From Paragonimus westermani (lineage: Eukaryota > Platyhelminthes > Trematoda > Plagiorchiida > Troglotrematidae): a DNA stretch of 64,000 bases. Position numbers and translations under genes: made by a program. The DNA lies in NCBI GenBank assembly GCA_008508345.1, contig QNGE01000988.1, forward strand, positions 47,103-111,102. Reading direction: 5' to 3'. Under the pieces are notes generated by a model that saw only the letters and a program-made list of their open reading frames with translations, did no database searches and was not told the origin of the DNA. This document shows, piece after piece, positions 27,001 through 42,000 of this stretch. Position 1 is the first letter of the stretch, and each line of letters begins with the position of its first letter.

Positions 27001-30000
27001 AGGATCTATTGAGCTTCTAGCCACTTGTCGTGTAAACACGTTGTGAATAGGCCACGCAGCATACTTATTTCTTGACTCATGTCAATAATAGGTCCGTTAT
27101 TACTAGTTAAAATGGAGTGTATCCAAAGTACGAATGATTTCAAAAACGGAAGCAAATACTCCGAACTCTTGTGAACTAATTTTTGTAGGTATGTTGTGAA
27201 TCAGTCTAAATTGTTGTGAAATAGTAAGCAAGATTAATGTTCAAAACACAAAAGATAGCACTGTTGACAAAATGTTCTGATATGAACGAACTGTTGTGTA
27301 AACATCGATTTCATCTAAAACAAGTCAAAGTTCATTCAGCTGGAACAAACCCACAGGTTCACCCGTTGATCTGCTATCATGTACGTAAGGATGACTGTGC
27401 CGACAAAATACTTCCAATAGAATTTTTAAACCACTTATTTTGTCAACCCATCCAACCTACCTGAGCAATTGGCTCAAAGGATTTTTGAGTGACAACCGAT
27501 TGTCCATAAGCTTTAATGCCAGGGGCTGCAGATTCCACGACCGTTTGCTGTAACTGAACAACTGCCTCTGTTTTCGATTCCGGATGTGTCCCGTCCACTT
27601 TTGACTGCCGTTTTAATAAGGCTTCCAGCCGACTGATCTGAGCTCGCAATGCGTGTTCCTGTCTCATCCATGTCTGTTCGGACATGCCTGAAAATGCACT
27701 GTTTCGACAGGCGGATAATAGCAGTGTATATCTAGTGTCCTATTCAAATGAACCGCAGGATGAATTAGACCGGGCGACAAAACATGAATGATAGTGCAGA
27801 ATTAGCCAACACTCCATGACTACTCGTGGGTAGTCAGGACTATTGAACAGCAAACATGTGAAATTTGTGCCTTGGGTTTAACTGAAATATCTTTATCGCG
27901 GAACCATCGATTAGAGCCAAAAAGACAGTTGTTTTGTTCTCTGATTAAGCGGCCAAGTAAGTTAATCATCACTTCAGGTCATTTGATTACATTCTTCGTA
28001 TTCAAGTAGGCTTTCCAGCTGACCTCTTTCGAAAAGAAGCATCAGACGTGAGTTTCTTTTTCGTTGGGACTCGGCATCAGTGCATATCCTCGCCACCGCC
28101 AGGATCAAAACTCCAGCCACGCCTTCATCAGGCAACACTGTTGACGGCTGCTTCATTGACATCACATCATGTACGACGGAATTATCACCTCTTAACGTCC
28201 AGCCAGTTTTGCTTATGAAACATTCTCAAGGGTCGATGAGTGTGTATTTGTGGTAATCCATCCGTGCTTAAATTAAGGTCGCTGGCGCAATGATAACCTC
28301 TATTTTCCTCTAGGATCATATTCCGAAGTTCAACCTATTGATAAGCTGCGGTCAGAGCGTAATAATTCTATCAAGAAGCAGCAACACGAACTTCATCTGA
28401 GTACGAGGGTGGCCATTAAATGTGAGTGGTATTCGGATTGCGAGGATTAAATTGGCATTTCTCGGTCAAGATTGAGAAGGTACTAACAATCTAACAGTTG
28501 GATGGGCTGATGTGCCGATTGGAAACAGCCATAACACCAGTACATATTCCCACTAGTCATCAGGCTCACCTGCAATTGGTCAAGGGAAGAACCACTCATC
28601 CCGTATGGCACAACCATGTGGGCACTTGATTAGCCGTAACATATCAGACGTTAGTTGGAAGTCACTCACAATTAATTGCAATTTCTGGATTCCGATAGAA
28701 TTTTCAGCCAGATTCTTCCGGAAAAGCAGTATTGTAATCCAGTTTCTTTCTTATATGGGCTAGCTGGTGAAAATATAACCCCCACGACTTGGATTTGATC
28801 CACAGAGACGTTCTCACTAGGATAATTCGCTTATCAGTCCATCAGTGACCTCACGTTGTGAACGACTGAATCATAATGTTCAAACACAGCCATACTCGCT
28901 CGTGTGTAACGCTAAGGTAGTCTAATCGCCTGGAGAAGAGTCATAGTAACCGTCCTGTTAACTGCAATCGATAACCACATGCCAATGACGTTTCTTCAAG
29001 TTAGAATTGCATCATGTGGCAATTTGGTCGTGACAACTAATAGACTCATCATCATCATCAAAACAGCCATGAGCCTGACCAAAATGTACTGTGGCTCGGG
29101 CCGCCGCTCACCTCAACAGTGACGTGGAATATCCTAAAAGGAAAGAGTACTACGAAGGACAACAAAGATTGAAGAAGACTAAATGGAAGAACTAGAAATG
29201 GTATGGATACAGGTACNCATGAGGCAACCGTGTTAGCCACTGCACCATTGACCTCACATTAGGCACGACTGAATTACTAAATCTGAACGTTTTGTGAATT
29301 GTTGTCTCACGCTCTCTAATGATCTCTTGTGTAAAGATGCAAACTGGTTTGATTTGATATTATGGAATGCATGCTGATCCCACTACGCTGAATAAACTAC
29401 TGGTAAAATAGGGTAGCGAACACCGCGACACACGCGGCAGTCTGAAGGTTAGGGTAGGAGGTTTTCTTGTAACTAACCATCCGAATTGGAATAGATTTCG
29501 ATTACAATACTCCTGAGGTAGGCCACCCGAAATAGTTGAAACGTGGAGTATTACAGCTTGCCCCTAACATTATGTTATTCTCAATTTGTTATCAATAACC
29601 TGTTAAACACGACGCCCAAACTGTTTAACTTAAATTTTACCAAATTTGCTGCGGGTATTTTACAGCTGTCCGAGCGAGTTGCGAATTTCGAAATTTCATG
29701 TTCTGTTTGCTTCTGTCTTGTGTTGTTTTAAACAAGTGTGTAGTGAGTATCGCTCACTTTTACAGGGAGCATTATATTCTGTCACGTCCAATCTGTTTAG
29801 TGTATGTTATGAAAGCGGTTTGCCACACCGTAAAATCAGTTTGCATACCACAATAGTTTTTGTGTTGTTTCGGCTAGTTCTACCAAGAGTGATAACATGA
29901 AGTTCGGCTTTCAAACTACATACAATGAGTGAAAATTACGACACTCCAACTTCTAGGTTTTCCAATATAACAGATTGTACAGAGTTTTGAAACTTCAACT

Positions 30001-33000
30001 AGTACGGTCGTTTATCTTCTAGGTAAAATGACTTGCTTGTTCATCAGTTTCTCATTCGACTCCTTCAAAACATCATTTTCTCGCTTCAAATCGTCGAAAG
30101 CGTGCTGTAACTAGGGAAGAAAAGAAAGACAGTATAAAACTACGCTTAAAACTACACTTAAAAACGACACGCATTGAAGTAATGTATTTCTATCATGGCC
30201 ACTATAGAACAGGAAATCATGTCCATCACAATCAATATATTTACTATTATCGTGCAGATCTATCTAGGTAGGAATACAAGTTAGTCTTTGTACACGACTT
30301 AAGAAGGCAGTGTCCTGCTGGTAACAGCTCATTTCCGCTCCGTTGCAGCGTTGCCTTAAACATGATGTTGTCACCGTTTACTGACTGGTTGTTTTTGCTC
30401 CTTTCAGAAATAATAGTAGAGTTTCGTTTTTTTTCAGCCAGCTTTCTATTGTTGCTGATCATGCCTTATAGGATACGCTGAGCTTTACTTATGATAATCA
30501 AACCATCAGGTGTTTCAATGGTTTATCGGCTTGTTCAGAGAAAAAGTGAATCATTTCTTTTACGTAATCAATCTGAAAAGTGATGCCAGAAACGCCAAGA
30601 CACATTACTTTCGCCGTAATGTACTTCTTTATGTATTAACAAGTTTTCAACACAACTTATTAAACATAATAATGCCACTCCTAACCACAGACCAGAGTGC
30701 AGTAGAGTGATAGTCGTTAACTGATGCACAGATGCTGTGGTGGCTAAAAGCACTGCGGAAATGTTAACCAGTTTTTCTCAATGTAGAAGATGACCATGTG
30801 CTTTCTGACAGCAACTGCTCATGCATATGGAAGAAGATACAGTTTGGTCGTAGTGCAGGTCACTCTGGACCCATCAGCAACAGTAAAGATACAGCTTACT
30901 GCGTCACAGCATGAATCAGGCAACGTATCCCACCTGAATTCACATACACTCTAAGTTGAGTGACATATATAATCATTGATTGAGAAACTATTGGGCGGAT
31001 TAAACCTGATCAAGGTTTATCGGCTTGAAATGGTCAACAGAACAGATATGCCACTTAAGCAGATCAACGGATACGGAGCGCTTAACAAAAAGCCCTCAAA
31101 GTCTAGATATTTCTGCATACCTGCAAATATTTCAAGCTTTCATTGGAAGTCAAATTTTTTCCAAGTTTTAGCTCAGTAAGTTTTTGCTCCAACACACCGA
31201 GTTCCCGTGTGAGACGCTCGACTTCCGCCATCAGCTTACGGTTAGTCTCTTTGGTGGCTTCCTGACCGGCTTCAGCGTCCTGAATGCGTGCTTCAAGAGT
31301 TGAAATTTGGTGCTGCTTTTCACGTAAAGCCCTTTGGTTTCGAATTAGATCGATGTTTTCTTTCAGTGTGTCGCTGAGAGTGAGTAGTAAAACCGACAAC
31401 TGAACAATGAAAACAGTTCGTTCATAATTAAAAACTGCTTACGTTACTTGTCTAAAAAGTTCTACCAAAATCTTTGGATTTTCAGTGAGACACAAAATAG
31501 AACTCTGGGTAATATACTTTTAACCCACTGTAACCATGGTAACAGTCAACTGTGGTGACAAGTTCACCCCGTGACAGCCACCCCCCAATTTATTGTTTGC
31601 AAGATGTACGTAGTCAGTTTGAGATGGGTCGTTGCGGTTTAAACGTTGGGGGTTTAGGAGTTGAATCAGATTATCCCCCTTTTTCTAATTTAAGATCATG
31701 GTTCTTTATCCAGCATATGGTGTTATCGCAACTGAACCAATGGCTGCTGATGATGATGATTGTGTACATGTAAGTCACTCATACCAGCCGTGGCATGGAA
31801 GATAAATGAAACCTGTACGCATGACCATTGCCGCTTGATCATATTACCTCAAATTTTATTCCTCGAGGAATATTCCGTCATTTATTTTTGTAAAGTTTAA
31901 TTCGGTCTTCGCGTGCATGGATAACCCATTAAGAAGCCTTTACATTCCAAAATAAAATCGACCATTATTTTATACTACTTACTGTTTTTTGAATAGGTTG
32001 CATTTAAATTGAAAATGAGACCAGTTGGTAGCACAACGCACACGACGAGGGTAACACTCACTGTTGTTTATTAGTCAATTGTTGCACCAATGACTGAATA
32101 TCCTTTTGATGATTCGCATCCTTGATAAGTATATCTTCCTTTAACCGCCCTATAAGTTGCTCTTGTTCCCGTGACTGTTCAGACAACCGGCGGATTGTTA
32201 GTTCTCTTTTGAATAGAATGGAAAAGTGAGGACGATATTTAGGTTCTACAATTCACATGATCAAATAAGTTCAGTAATACTTAACAAACACCAAACCTTT
32301 TGGACTGATTTGCATTCGCATCAGTTTCTTTATTTTATTTCCACTTTTTAAGATACAATTGCTAAGGCATGTTATTTCGATTACAACACTCCTGAGGTAG
32401 GCCACCCGAGGTGGTTGAAACGTAGAGTATTACAACTTGCTCGTAACGTTGTGTTATTCCCAATCTGCTTATCGATTGCTAAGGAACTTTCGTGAGTTTG
32501 TTTAAAAGTCGTCATGTTTTTTAACGTGTGTTTCAGGTATATTTGCATGTAAATTTGCGTGTTTCCCGACAAACCAACTCTAACTGGGGAGGTTCATCGA
32601 CCTGGATGCAATGCGGAAGACAACAGTGCAATGATTTAAGCTGAACACCAAAAAAATTCCCACAGCTGTCGTATTCTCACAGTTGTTCCAGTCAACCACT
32701 TTCGAAAAGAAATGCCAAGCGGGATTTTCGTTCTTGTTGGAGCTCATTAGTAGTGAACATCCTTGCCCCGGTTGTACTGCTTTTTTTCTAAAGGGGCTGT
32801 CTGAAAAGTCGGTGTAAACTTTACAGCTGCTATCACCTGTGGGTGATTACTAACGAATTATTCAGAGATGAATAAGACATCGTAATAGGGTTTCGATACG
32901 GAAGCCTGCCAGAATTTACGCGGAAGAAGAAAGTTGCTGAGGGAATTCAGTGCTTTAAATTGGTGGGACCGACGTTGCCAAAATTGTCATCTAATGTGTG

Positions 33001-36000
33001 TGATCTAACATAGACAGTGCCTGGGTGGATATGGTCTACTTCATGGTCAATGGGCACTGGTTACAGCCGGTAAGAATCTGCAACGCTTTTGAGGGATTTT
33101 TGGGGCTCACCCACAAACAAAACAATCAATGTGACCATTTTTGTTTCCATCGCATAATTCAGTCCGATGTTTCCCAAAGTGGTTTACTTTGCTTTGTCCT
33201 TACATTCTTAACCTCAGCACCACGCTCTCTTCGCTCGATACCCGTCACGTCTACATCAAAATCAGAACAGTGGCAGTCAGACATAATTACGAGTAAATAC
33301 TATCAAACTGCATGCGTACGTGATAACCGGTTTGATGTCCTAGCTGATGTACCCTAGTGGCTTACTAGTATTAGGTTGAATTTTGCTCGGAAAAACTTTA
33401 GATTTCCAACCTCGAATTTTTGTTGCAAATGTTTGTCGCCCTTCTCATGTTTTGTCTTCCAGAATCCCCCCATCCTATGTCACTGCCCCATCCTTCTCCT
33501 TCTTCTTCTTCATCTTCTCTTCATCACCAGCAAACTCAATCAAATATTGGTTCTTTCTTATGCCTAGAAAGTCCCAGAATGTTCTGCTCTCAATACAAAG
33601 CTACCTAGTCAAGTGCCAGATAGATAGAGTCAACCAGGAGGCAAAATGTGCACAATGGAACATTGATCTGGTAGTATGCATCGAAAACAGTAACCTTAAT
33701 TAGCAAGATAGCCCCTCTTCAGTCGCAATTTTATCTGTAGACCTAATTCAAACAGAATTTGTAAGCTCGGTCACATGTTTCCTTTAGTGACATTTTTAGC
33801 CGTACAAATAGAGTCATCAGATTACGTTATTCACTGTCCATTGAGCGTTTGAGTTCATGCCTGGAAGCTAATTCACTTGCCAGAACATACGCAAGATTAT
33901 TCAGTCACACCGTACTCATTACTGGACTTGAGATAACCACAGTCGATCAGGGCACATGTAGTAATTTGGCAGAGGTTGCACACGCGTAGGTATTCGTACA
34001 CATTTGAAGACATCCACTGAATCGGCAGAAAAACCAGTCAACTCAGCAACGCATCAGTCGGGTGTTACTGGAACAGCTGGTTGCACGCGTGCAAGTATAA
34101 CGGTCAAAACAGCTGACTTGAGACAAACGGTGAATTAGCTAGCTAGTGTGATATGACCGACTAGATCACTCGATTAGTACAGGTGGTAGTCATGGTTCAG
34201 ACATAACCATGAGTGTACTGTGTTATGCCACCGTAGACACGTAAGAATGATAGAGTGAAATTACTGTCACAATGTCCGATCAGGTTTACGCATTAATTGT
34301 GGTTAGCCTTCACCCATCCGGGCCACCAACAAATGACCACAACAGGTTCAGTACTCCTACAGGTTGTTTTTGTGCACGGAGGAAACAGACTTCACGTACA
34401 TAGCAACGGCCAAAATATGTATTTAGTCCATTGTATACGAACCCATTAAATCGGGTGGTATAACTCAGTTGTTGTATGTTTCTAGTTTTTTAAGTGGGAC
34501 AACCACTGACCTGCACCATCTGGTCAGTGCTCCACGGATCCAGGCCGGAGAGCGATTTATCTTGCTTTCTGATGAGCCACCTGCTCAGCGACCTGGTTGA
34601 AGGTCAGTTTCTTAAATAAGCTAGACGTGTTCTCGCGCCCTTCCTAAATTACTGACAAATCCAACTTCATTTTAGTAACCAGTTCAGATGCACATCGGAG
34701 TCATCATTTGTAATCTGATCAACAGTCTGATAATGCTATTCACTGAAACCACTTCGTGTTCTGTTCTCAGCTTGAAAATTAGCGTTTGCAACGTTATTGC
34801 GATACGGTTGCATTTAAGCGCTATCCGTCTTTTGGTATAGGCAAAAGAAATCTTTTTTAAGTTCGATAACAGCAAATTGGTTCTAAGCTTTCGTCTTTAC
34901 AATTTTTTTGTGGTCATCAGTAGTCGACATCATTGACGGTGCGCCGAAATCTGTTGGGGTCATAAATCACGCCACGTTAATGGATTGTCAGCTCTCTTCA
35001 GTTTTACACTGAAAAAGGTTGTTCCGAATTTTTAGTCAAAAACGTCGTATTTGAACCTCTGATGGTGGTCCCGGTGAGAACAGTAAAAACCTGGTACAAA
35101 CCTGGTATACATCAACATACCTCAGATAATCAGCGCGGGCTTGTGATGGCTTTCGTAGTCATTCACCTCTCACCCTTTTGAGGTCTGCATGGGGAAATCG
35201 GTGTTTCAGATAAACCAAAGGTCAAACACTGTTGCAACAAGCTGTTAATTGTGCTAAGATGATCAACCAGACACATGTTGTTTGAACTTACAATGCTGCA
35301 TTTTGTAACCGGACTGTTTGTAGGGCTCCAGTGGCTGCACTCTCTTTTGTTTTGAGTTCCTTCACTGTCCCTCCAAGCGTCCGCAGATTTGAGCCACGAG
35401 CTGAGTTAGGCTGCAGAAATGTACGGAAAGTATGAAAATATACTGGTTACTTGCAACGTATAGACTGCCAGAGTAAACTCTTCAGTCTGATCCGTCAAGT
35501 TAAGACGAAGTCGAACAAAATTCGGAGTGTTTAATTTCAAATCACTGAGGTTTTGATCGACAGTGAGCTCACTTTCCACTTCTCTGTACTAGATAACTGG
35601 TACCGCTTCGTCGGTATCCTATTCTAAACAACATCCATGTTGTCACCAGCTTCAAGCAAGCCGTACCAGTGTGTACACATGTGTGCAGAGTCGATGAAAG
35701 TCCTTTTATACCAGCAAAGTTCACTAATGGAACACCAGGTACCTGAGTCCCTTTCACCTACAATGATATGGCAAAGAATCCAAACACCAAGAAAGCACCC
35801 GCAAAATGTAAACCCTTCTAATTCTCAGCCACTTCTGTAGCCAAAGCACCTCAGCAGAAACTTCAGAGTATATCATGTTTTGTTTACTGTGTGGTCACCA
35901 TAGTCACTGTAACGTAGTTCAAGAAGTTACCTAATGTCACTTTTTTAAGCCGTAAGGATCAGTAATGGATCGCCTTACCTGCAGAAGTACGATCTCGGCT

Positions 36001-39000
36001 GCTGCTCAAAACTTCCAACCGTGACTACTCTAAAGTTTCAGGTCAGGCGTAGAGTAAACAGGAGACTAGAGCTTTCCTAGGAAACAGTGGATTGTTAGGT
36101 TAGCGCCAAGGCATGTGCTGTCACAAATGTGCTGTCCGCATGTCAGCACTCACTCATAGTGATTCGCCAGGAAGGAAATCACGAATGGATGGAGCTCAGT
36201 TGGGCTAAATAATTGCTATTTGGTACTTTTTTCACGAAAAAACAGGTAAAATAACGCTTCCAGAAGACCGAGTCTATAAGGCCTCTTATCTCTGCTTTTT
36301 ATTCACATTAAGACGTTCTGAAAGCTTTTACTGATTCGGTTACAAAAACTTCAACTTGTCCAGCTTTCTCATCTCATATAAATTGTACTGTCGTCTAACT
36401 TACGCACCGGGTGATTAACAAATTAATACCGTCCTGTGTTTTCCTCGTTCGACTCTAGTTACCTGCTTTTGGCTTCACCGCTTATATCTTACAATAGGAA
36501 TGTTTCTTTTCTTGATTCTAAGAGACAGGGAACTCAGCTCAACCTACCATTCGACCAGCAGTTCTGGAATGACTACTGTGCACAAATCTTTGATCAGTGG
36601 CCTCATTTCTTTGGGTCCATGTTAGACACATGGCACAGTGCAGACCGCTGGTAGTGTCATGTGTACCCTAGCGCTCTTTGGTTTCAAACCCTGTGACAAG
36701 CTAATCTGAGTCGTTTTATCACTGATGTTATTCGTTGTCATATCATCATTTCGACTATACTTTTTTTGAACATGAACTCTTAGTAGTGGTTTGATTGCAA
36801 CCTAGATTGTACCATTGACATTGAGATTACAATTTGCCATTTTTAATCTTACATCTCTTGCTCAGAGCCTAACAAAACCATGTTTTGTCATATTTGTTCT
36901 GGCGTGCCCCGTTTCTATAGCTATAGCCTACTCCCATTCTACCGAATCGGCGTTCACCTCAGTACATATAGCCTAAGTATCAACATCTGTCTTGTTCAAT
37001 GTTCACTGCACCGGAGAAAAATTAACAGGGGAATAATGTAACTGTTGATTGTTTTCTGTCTTTCGTAAGTCAGAGGTAAAGTGAAATATAAATTGGACAA
37101 TTCAATTACACTTATATGAGAAATATTGTTGAATTTCAATTACTGGTTTGGTTTCGCGTATTAACACCGTAATACAATGTCTTCTTACATAAGGTAGCCA
37201 TCATGCGCATTTACGGTTACAGCGAATCTTCTTCCCGAGGTTCCACAAGATTGGTTACCCTGAACTTTTACGCGTTGATTATTTTGTAGTTCAATGCTTT
37301 ATAGCATTCTAGCCAGTAGGTTGCGTGAAAGTAACTGTGTCCATTTGCTGCGAGGTGCCACACTATTTTGTGATCGAGAAGCAATTCGCTTATACAGCAC
37401 AAGTGTTTAGCATGGCTTCATTGTTACCCATAGGGCGCAAAATAAGGGTTTGTCTGTTAATTCACCTCCAAGTAAATCTATTCATGTAGCCATCTCAGGA
37501 TGTAAAATTATACAAGTAAACGTAACACGACAATAGTTAAATGTTTGGCTCAAGTGGAAGGAGCAAATTAATGTCTAAAACACACTCGACTATTGTATAT
37601 ATCGGAGCACACTTTCTAAGGTGGTATTTAACACTGTTTAACACGAAATATTACTGGACATTCATTCAAGACAAGAGATTCTAAAGGATACAATGAACTA
37701 TTATGAATGTTAAGTAAGAATTCAGCATAGCCATTCAACTTACCGCACTTCCGATTCGTTGTTTCTGGACACTCAGCTGATTTTGGAGAAGTTGAACCTA
37801 AGAAATAGCAAAACCCATTAGTCATTGTTTGATCCTACACCAATGACAAAAATATAGTGGATTATATGGAATTCGATGGGTACGAGTTGTCTATTGATGT
37901 AGCCTACCTAGACTTCTCCAAAATCCCAGACGAACCTAATCACTTCAACTTTTGTAGGGAAACTGAGCAGATGATGTTGTGAGGCCATCGCCTGAGTGAC
38001 AGGATGATTACCTGTAAAGATGTGAGTTCAGGTTAGTGATAAACAGCTGATTATCAGACCGGTTTCTTTCAGACAGCAGGTTTCCGAAAGCGTCTTAAGG
38101 TAAACAGGACAACTGCTAGTCCAACTTCAGCTCTCTGCTGTTCATTCTACTCTTTAATCTGTCAGTCATTGTGAAGTCGGCAGTTTTGCCTTAGTGCGAT
38201 GGTACAAAAATTACCACATTACACAGAGTCACCAGAGTGTGAATACACCTCAAAGCTACATAACTTCACTTATTTGGTTGTGCATAGATAATCAGTTGAG
38301 ATGCAATCTTCCTAAGTGAAACATCATGCAAATCCACCATTAAGGTTGCGCAGATGATGATTATGATCGACCGATGGACAAAAACTAATCGCTTCCGAAT
38401 GTAACTGCATATTAAGGACATTATTGACACATAAAACAGATCTGTACAAATTTTTAACGACTACAGGATAGAAGACAAAAATGACACTCAATCGTTCGAA
38501 AAGTACACGTGGACGAGCTCACAACGATGTACTCGCCGAAATGTAAAGCGCAATTTTACACATGAAGGCAAGCATACAAGTTTATTGCTGGTTTCTGAAA
38601 ACAGAAATGACACTTCTTGAGTGTCCAGGGAAGGTTACTTGTAAATTTTCGGAGCATGGGTGTTCTGTTAACTAAAGACAACGATTAGATCAACCGTCAA
38701 AAAGTTGGACACATCGGCTTGGGGACCCAGTACATTCCTGGTCACACATTAGCAAGCGTCTTCCTGTTAACCAGAAACGAGTAATTCCAGTACAGTTTAT
38801 TTCCAAGTTGACAGGCTGCTGCATAAACTGAACTACATCCCGGTTATAGATAACTAACTCTTGAATTTTGTGGTCGAGATTGACTCGATTAAGGTGTTTT
38901 AAACCACTCACCGTGTACGCGAAGGTGAACCGGAGCTGTGATTCTGATGGCTACGCCCATAAGGAACATTCACACGTTGCCACATAGTGCATCTGTTTGA

Positions 39001-42000
39001 ATATTATTGTGGTCTGTTTGTTTCTTCGCTTCTTACTTGTACCAGTGTGCTGTTACAATGCGTTGGAATATTGCGAACCACTGTTTGTTTCCCATTTGGT
39101 GTTATCCCACTATGACAGTCTTCTTTGTATTTATAAACCGTTCGATAAACTAACACAGCGATGGATATGTACAAGGTTTCCTCTATCTGTCCACTTCACA
39201 GATCAACGCACCAGATTTCGCCAACTAGCACATGTGTCAATCCCACAAGCTTTTGTTCATTGCGACAAAAATCACCATAGATTTACAACCACATAGAAGA
39301 ATTTGTCTTACAATGGATCGGTTGCAAATCAAAGCAACAGGTGCGTGGCTATTGGCTGTTAATAACATTCATCAAAGGCATTAACAGTTCATTGTGTATA
39401 ACCTATACACGGCAACTTTGGCCTGAGGCGCCGACTCCCCAATAGATCAGAGCTAGCGCAGGTTATTCAGTGACAGAAACTACATTGCTCGTTGAAACCT
39501 GTTGTCAGTGGTAGTCCAAGAAAATCGCATTCCGTTTATGAACAACAGCATAAAAAATCGTAATGATGGCTGAATTGTCACTTCAGTGCCGTTCAGTTAC
39601 GTTAACCGTATAGAAATATGTTTGTAAGGATCGTGGTGTTTTGTCATCTTTAGATCTGTGATTAAATCAGATAATGAAGAAAGAAACTCTGAACGAAACA
39701 GTAATTCATTTGACAATTATGAATTGCTTCTCAGGGAGTGTATGAGCACGGTTGGACTTCAATCAACAACGCACACGTCCAATGTTCTAATGCGTCATAC
39801 CGCGTCACACTACATGATGCGTGAACGACTTAGAGTGCGATACAAACTGAGCATCACCCAAGACAAGGTGGACCTTTCAAGTTACAAAAACTTTCACTGA
39901 GCTCATTTTGAAAATGTGCTGCAGAACTGGGTCTTCGTTTTGTAACAACTCATCGGTAATGCGCATTTTTCCGTTGTAGACGGTATCACGAAAAATTTCT
40001 GCATAGATAAGAGACAAGGAAAATTTCGGAAGTTTCCTATTATTCATCATTCGTCATCGTACACATCACCACAGACAGCAGCGCAGTGGTGATTCTCACC
40101 GGGACTTAACTACCACACAACCACGAAGAAGAAGAAAGACAAACCCTGTAGAGAAAGTGGGAGGAAAAAGAAGGAGATGGGAAGGGACGTAACCACTAAA
40201 AATAGCTACGTCTACATTCAACCACTCGAAATCAAAATGCATGCACCTTGGAAGCAAACAACCATGCTATGAACGAAGATAAGGCGTTATCAGAAAGACA
40301 TCATCCATAGGACTTCCACTGCTCTGTGTCATTAAATGCAGTCAGTTCACAGACAATTCGGACAAACAACGACGATATGCGCGCCACTGAGTTCGATTAG
40401 TTACCATCTCACCTAACGTCTCCAGCTACCGATTCCCTGACTGGTGATTGTCCCAACCATGGACGACTTATAGTGGTCAGACGCTTGATAGACTACTCCA
40501 CTTTTCTACATCAGATTATCCTCTGTCGACTTCGTACCTTACGCCAGTCGGCCGCAGGGCCGGCGAACGGTGCTCGATATGGTAGAAGACTAGCTGGCAT
40601 CCATAGCATATGACCTAACCATATACGTCTATGCAACTATAGGGAATGAACGGAAGAACTCGTGTGACAGTCGGTGCTAAATACTCGCATTCTATTTCAT
40701 TCAATGCACATCCGCCATCGCTGATGCAACGTCTTAAACACGAAAGCCGGCCAACAACCTCTATGATTTCATTTTCTAACAATTAGTCTATATAGTCCCG
40801 GCAATTTTTCAGAAGAACTTTTCATTTTGAGGCATCCCGAAGTATTTAGCAGAACGCTAAATAGCCTCTAATGTTGTTGGTGCTGCTTGAAAGTTGGCAA
40901 ACAGGAACACCTTGTCATCAGAATAATTACGATCAGTATGACTTCCACTAGGTAGAAAGTCCATACCGACACCTTGTGAGTGTCGGAGACAATTTTCCGT
41001 TATTTCGTCTACGACAAAATTAAGAATGGTGAGCGTTTAGCCTTGACGTACGCCGCTCTTGGTAGTGAAACTGTCAGACAGTTCATCGCATACCCTAACC
41101 TGAGCTAAATTATGAGACTAAAGCGCCGACGGTACGTTCGGATAGTTGGTCGGCACACGTCCGCATTTGAATGCCTCTAAAAGTGTAAGCCGATCCGTCG
41201 AATCGAACTCATCTTTGTAGTAGCAAAGTACGGCAGTTGTTGGCCGGTGTCATTTGCGACGATGTTTCAGAATTTGGCGGGGAGTAAAAGTTTGATGAGT
41301 ACATCCTCAGTCAGGACGAAACTCTGCTTTTCTTCCCAAGTGTTTGCCTCTTGAGCTGTGGTGAGTCGAAGAAGTATAATGTATGCCATGACCCTCAAAG
41401 TAATTGGGTTTACGTTAATTCCCCTATGGTTTTCTTGACAGCCCTTCATATCTTTCTTGAATATGAGAACTATTATCAAACGAACGTAGCACAGAGGGAT
41501 AGGCCGCGTTGTCCACACAAGTTGAAACACTATCTAAACTTTGAATTGGATGTTTAACTGTCACACAGCCGTCGCGTGGCCAGAGGTTAGAGTGCGATGA
41601 GATTGAATTCGGAAAAATGTCAGAAGTATAGTTGCCATTAGCCGAGTGAAAACGCCTCAGACAAAAAATAACAGACAATCGAGTTGTACGTAGAAGTGAA
41701 GCCATCATCTGGGTACAACTGTTCTGTTAACTAGCTGTTTTTACTTTGCACAAAACGGCGACAATTTCGACACCAATTCCGATTAGTCACCATCTCTCGC
41801 AAACTTTCTAGCCAAATATTCTAATTCTGAAATCTGAGTTTCGTTATACAGCCCAGTTTTCGCATACTCGTCTTCTACCATTAACACAAGTCGGCTGTCT
41901 CTCTATTTAGCCTGTTATCCCGTTTGGCAAGTTTACAACAAAAGATCACTATTTCCCGAAACTCCATTATGGGGAATGCACAATCGTGACTCCGCAGTGA

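Noticed and set aside
30033..30036. GT donor four bases beyond the GC donor of exon 7
   Set aside because: Gives phase 0, which cannot join exon 8 in frame, and inserts a residue into an otherwise gapless conserved block.
39890..40001. Exon-like minus-strand segment with a fair acceptor
   Set aside because: Exons 2 and 3 join directly in phase and align to the family without it, and I cannot assign the peptide to anything.
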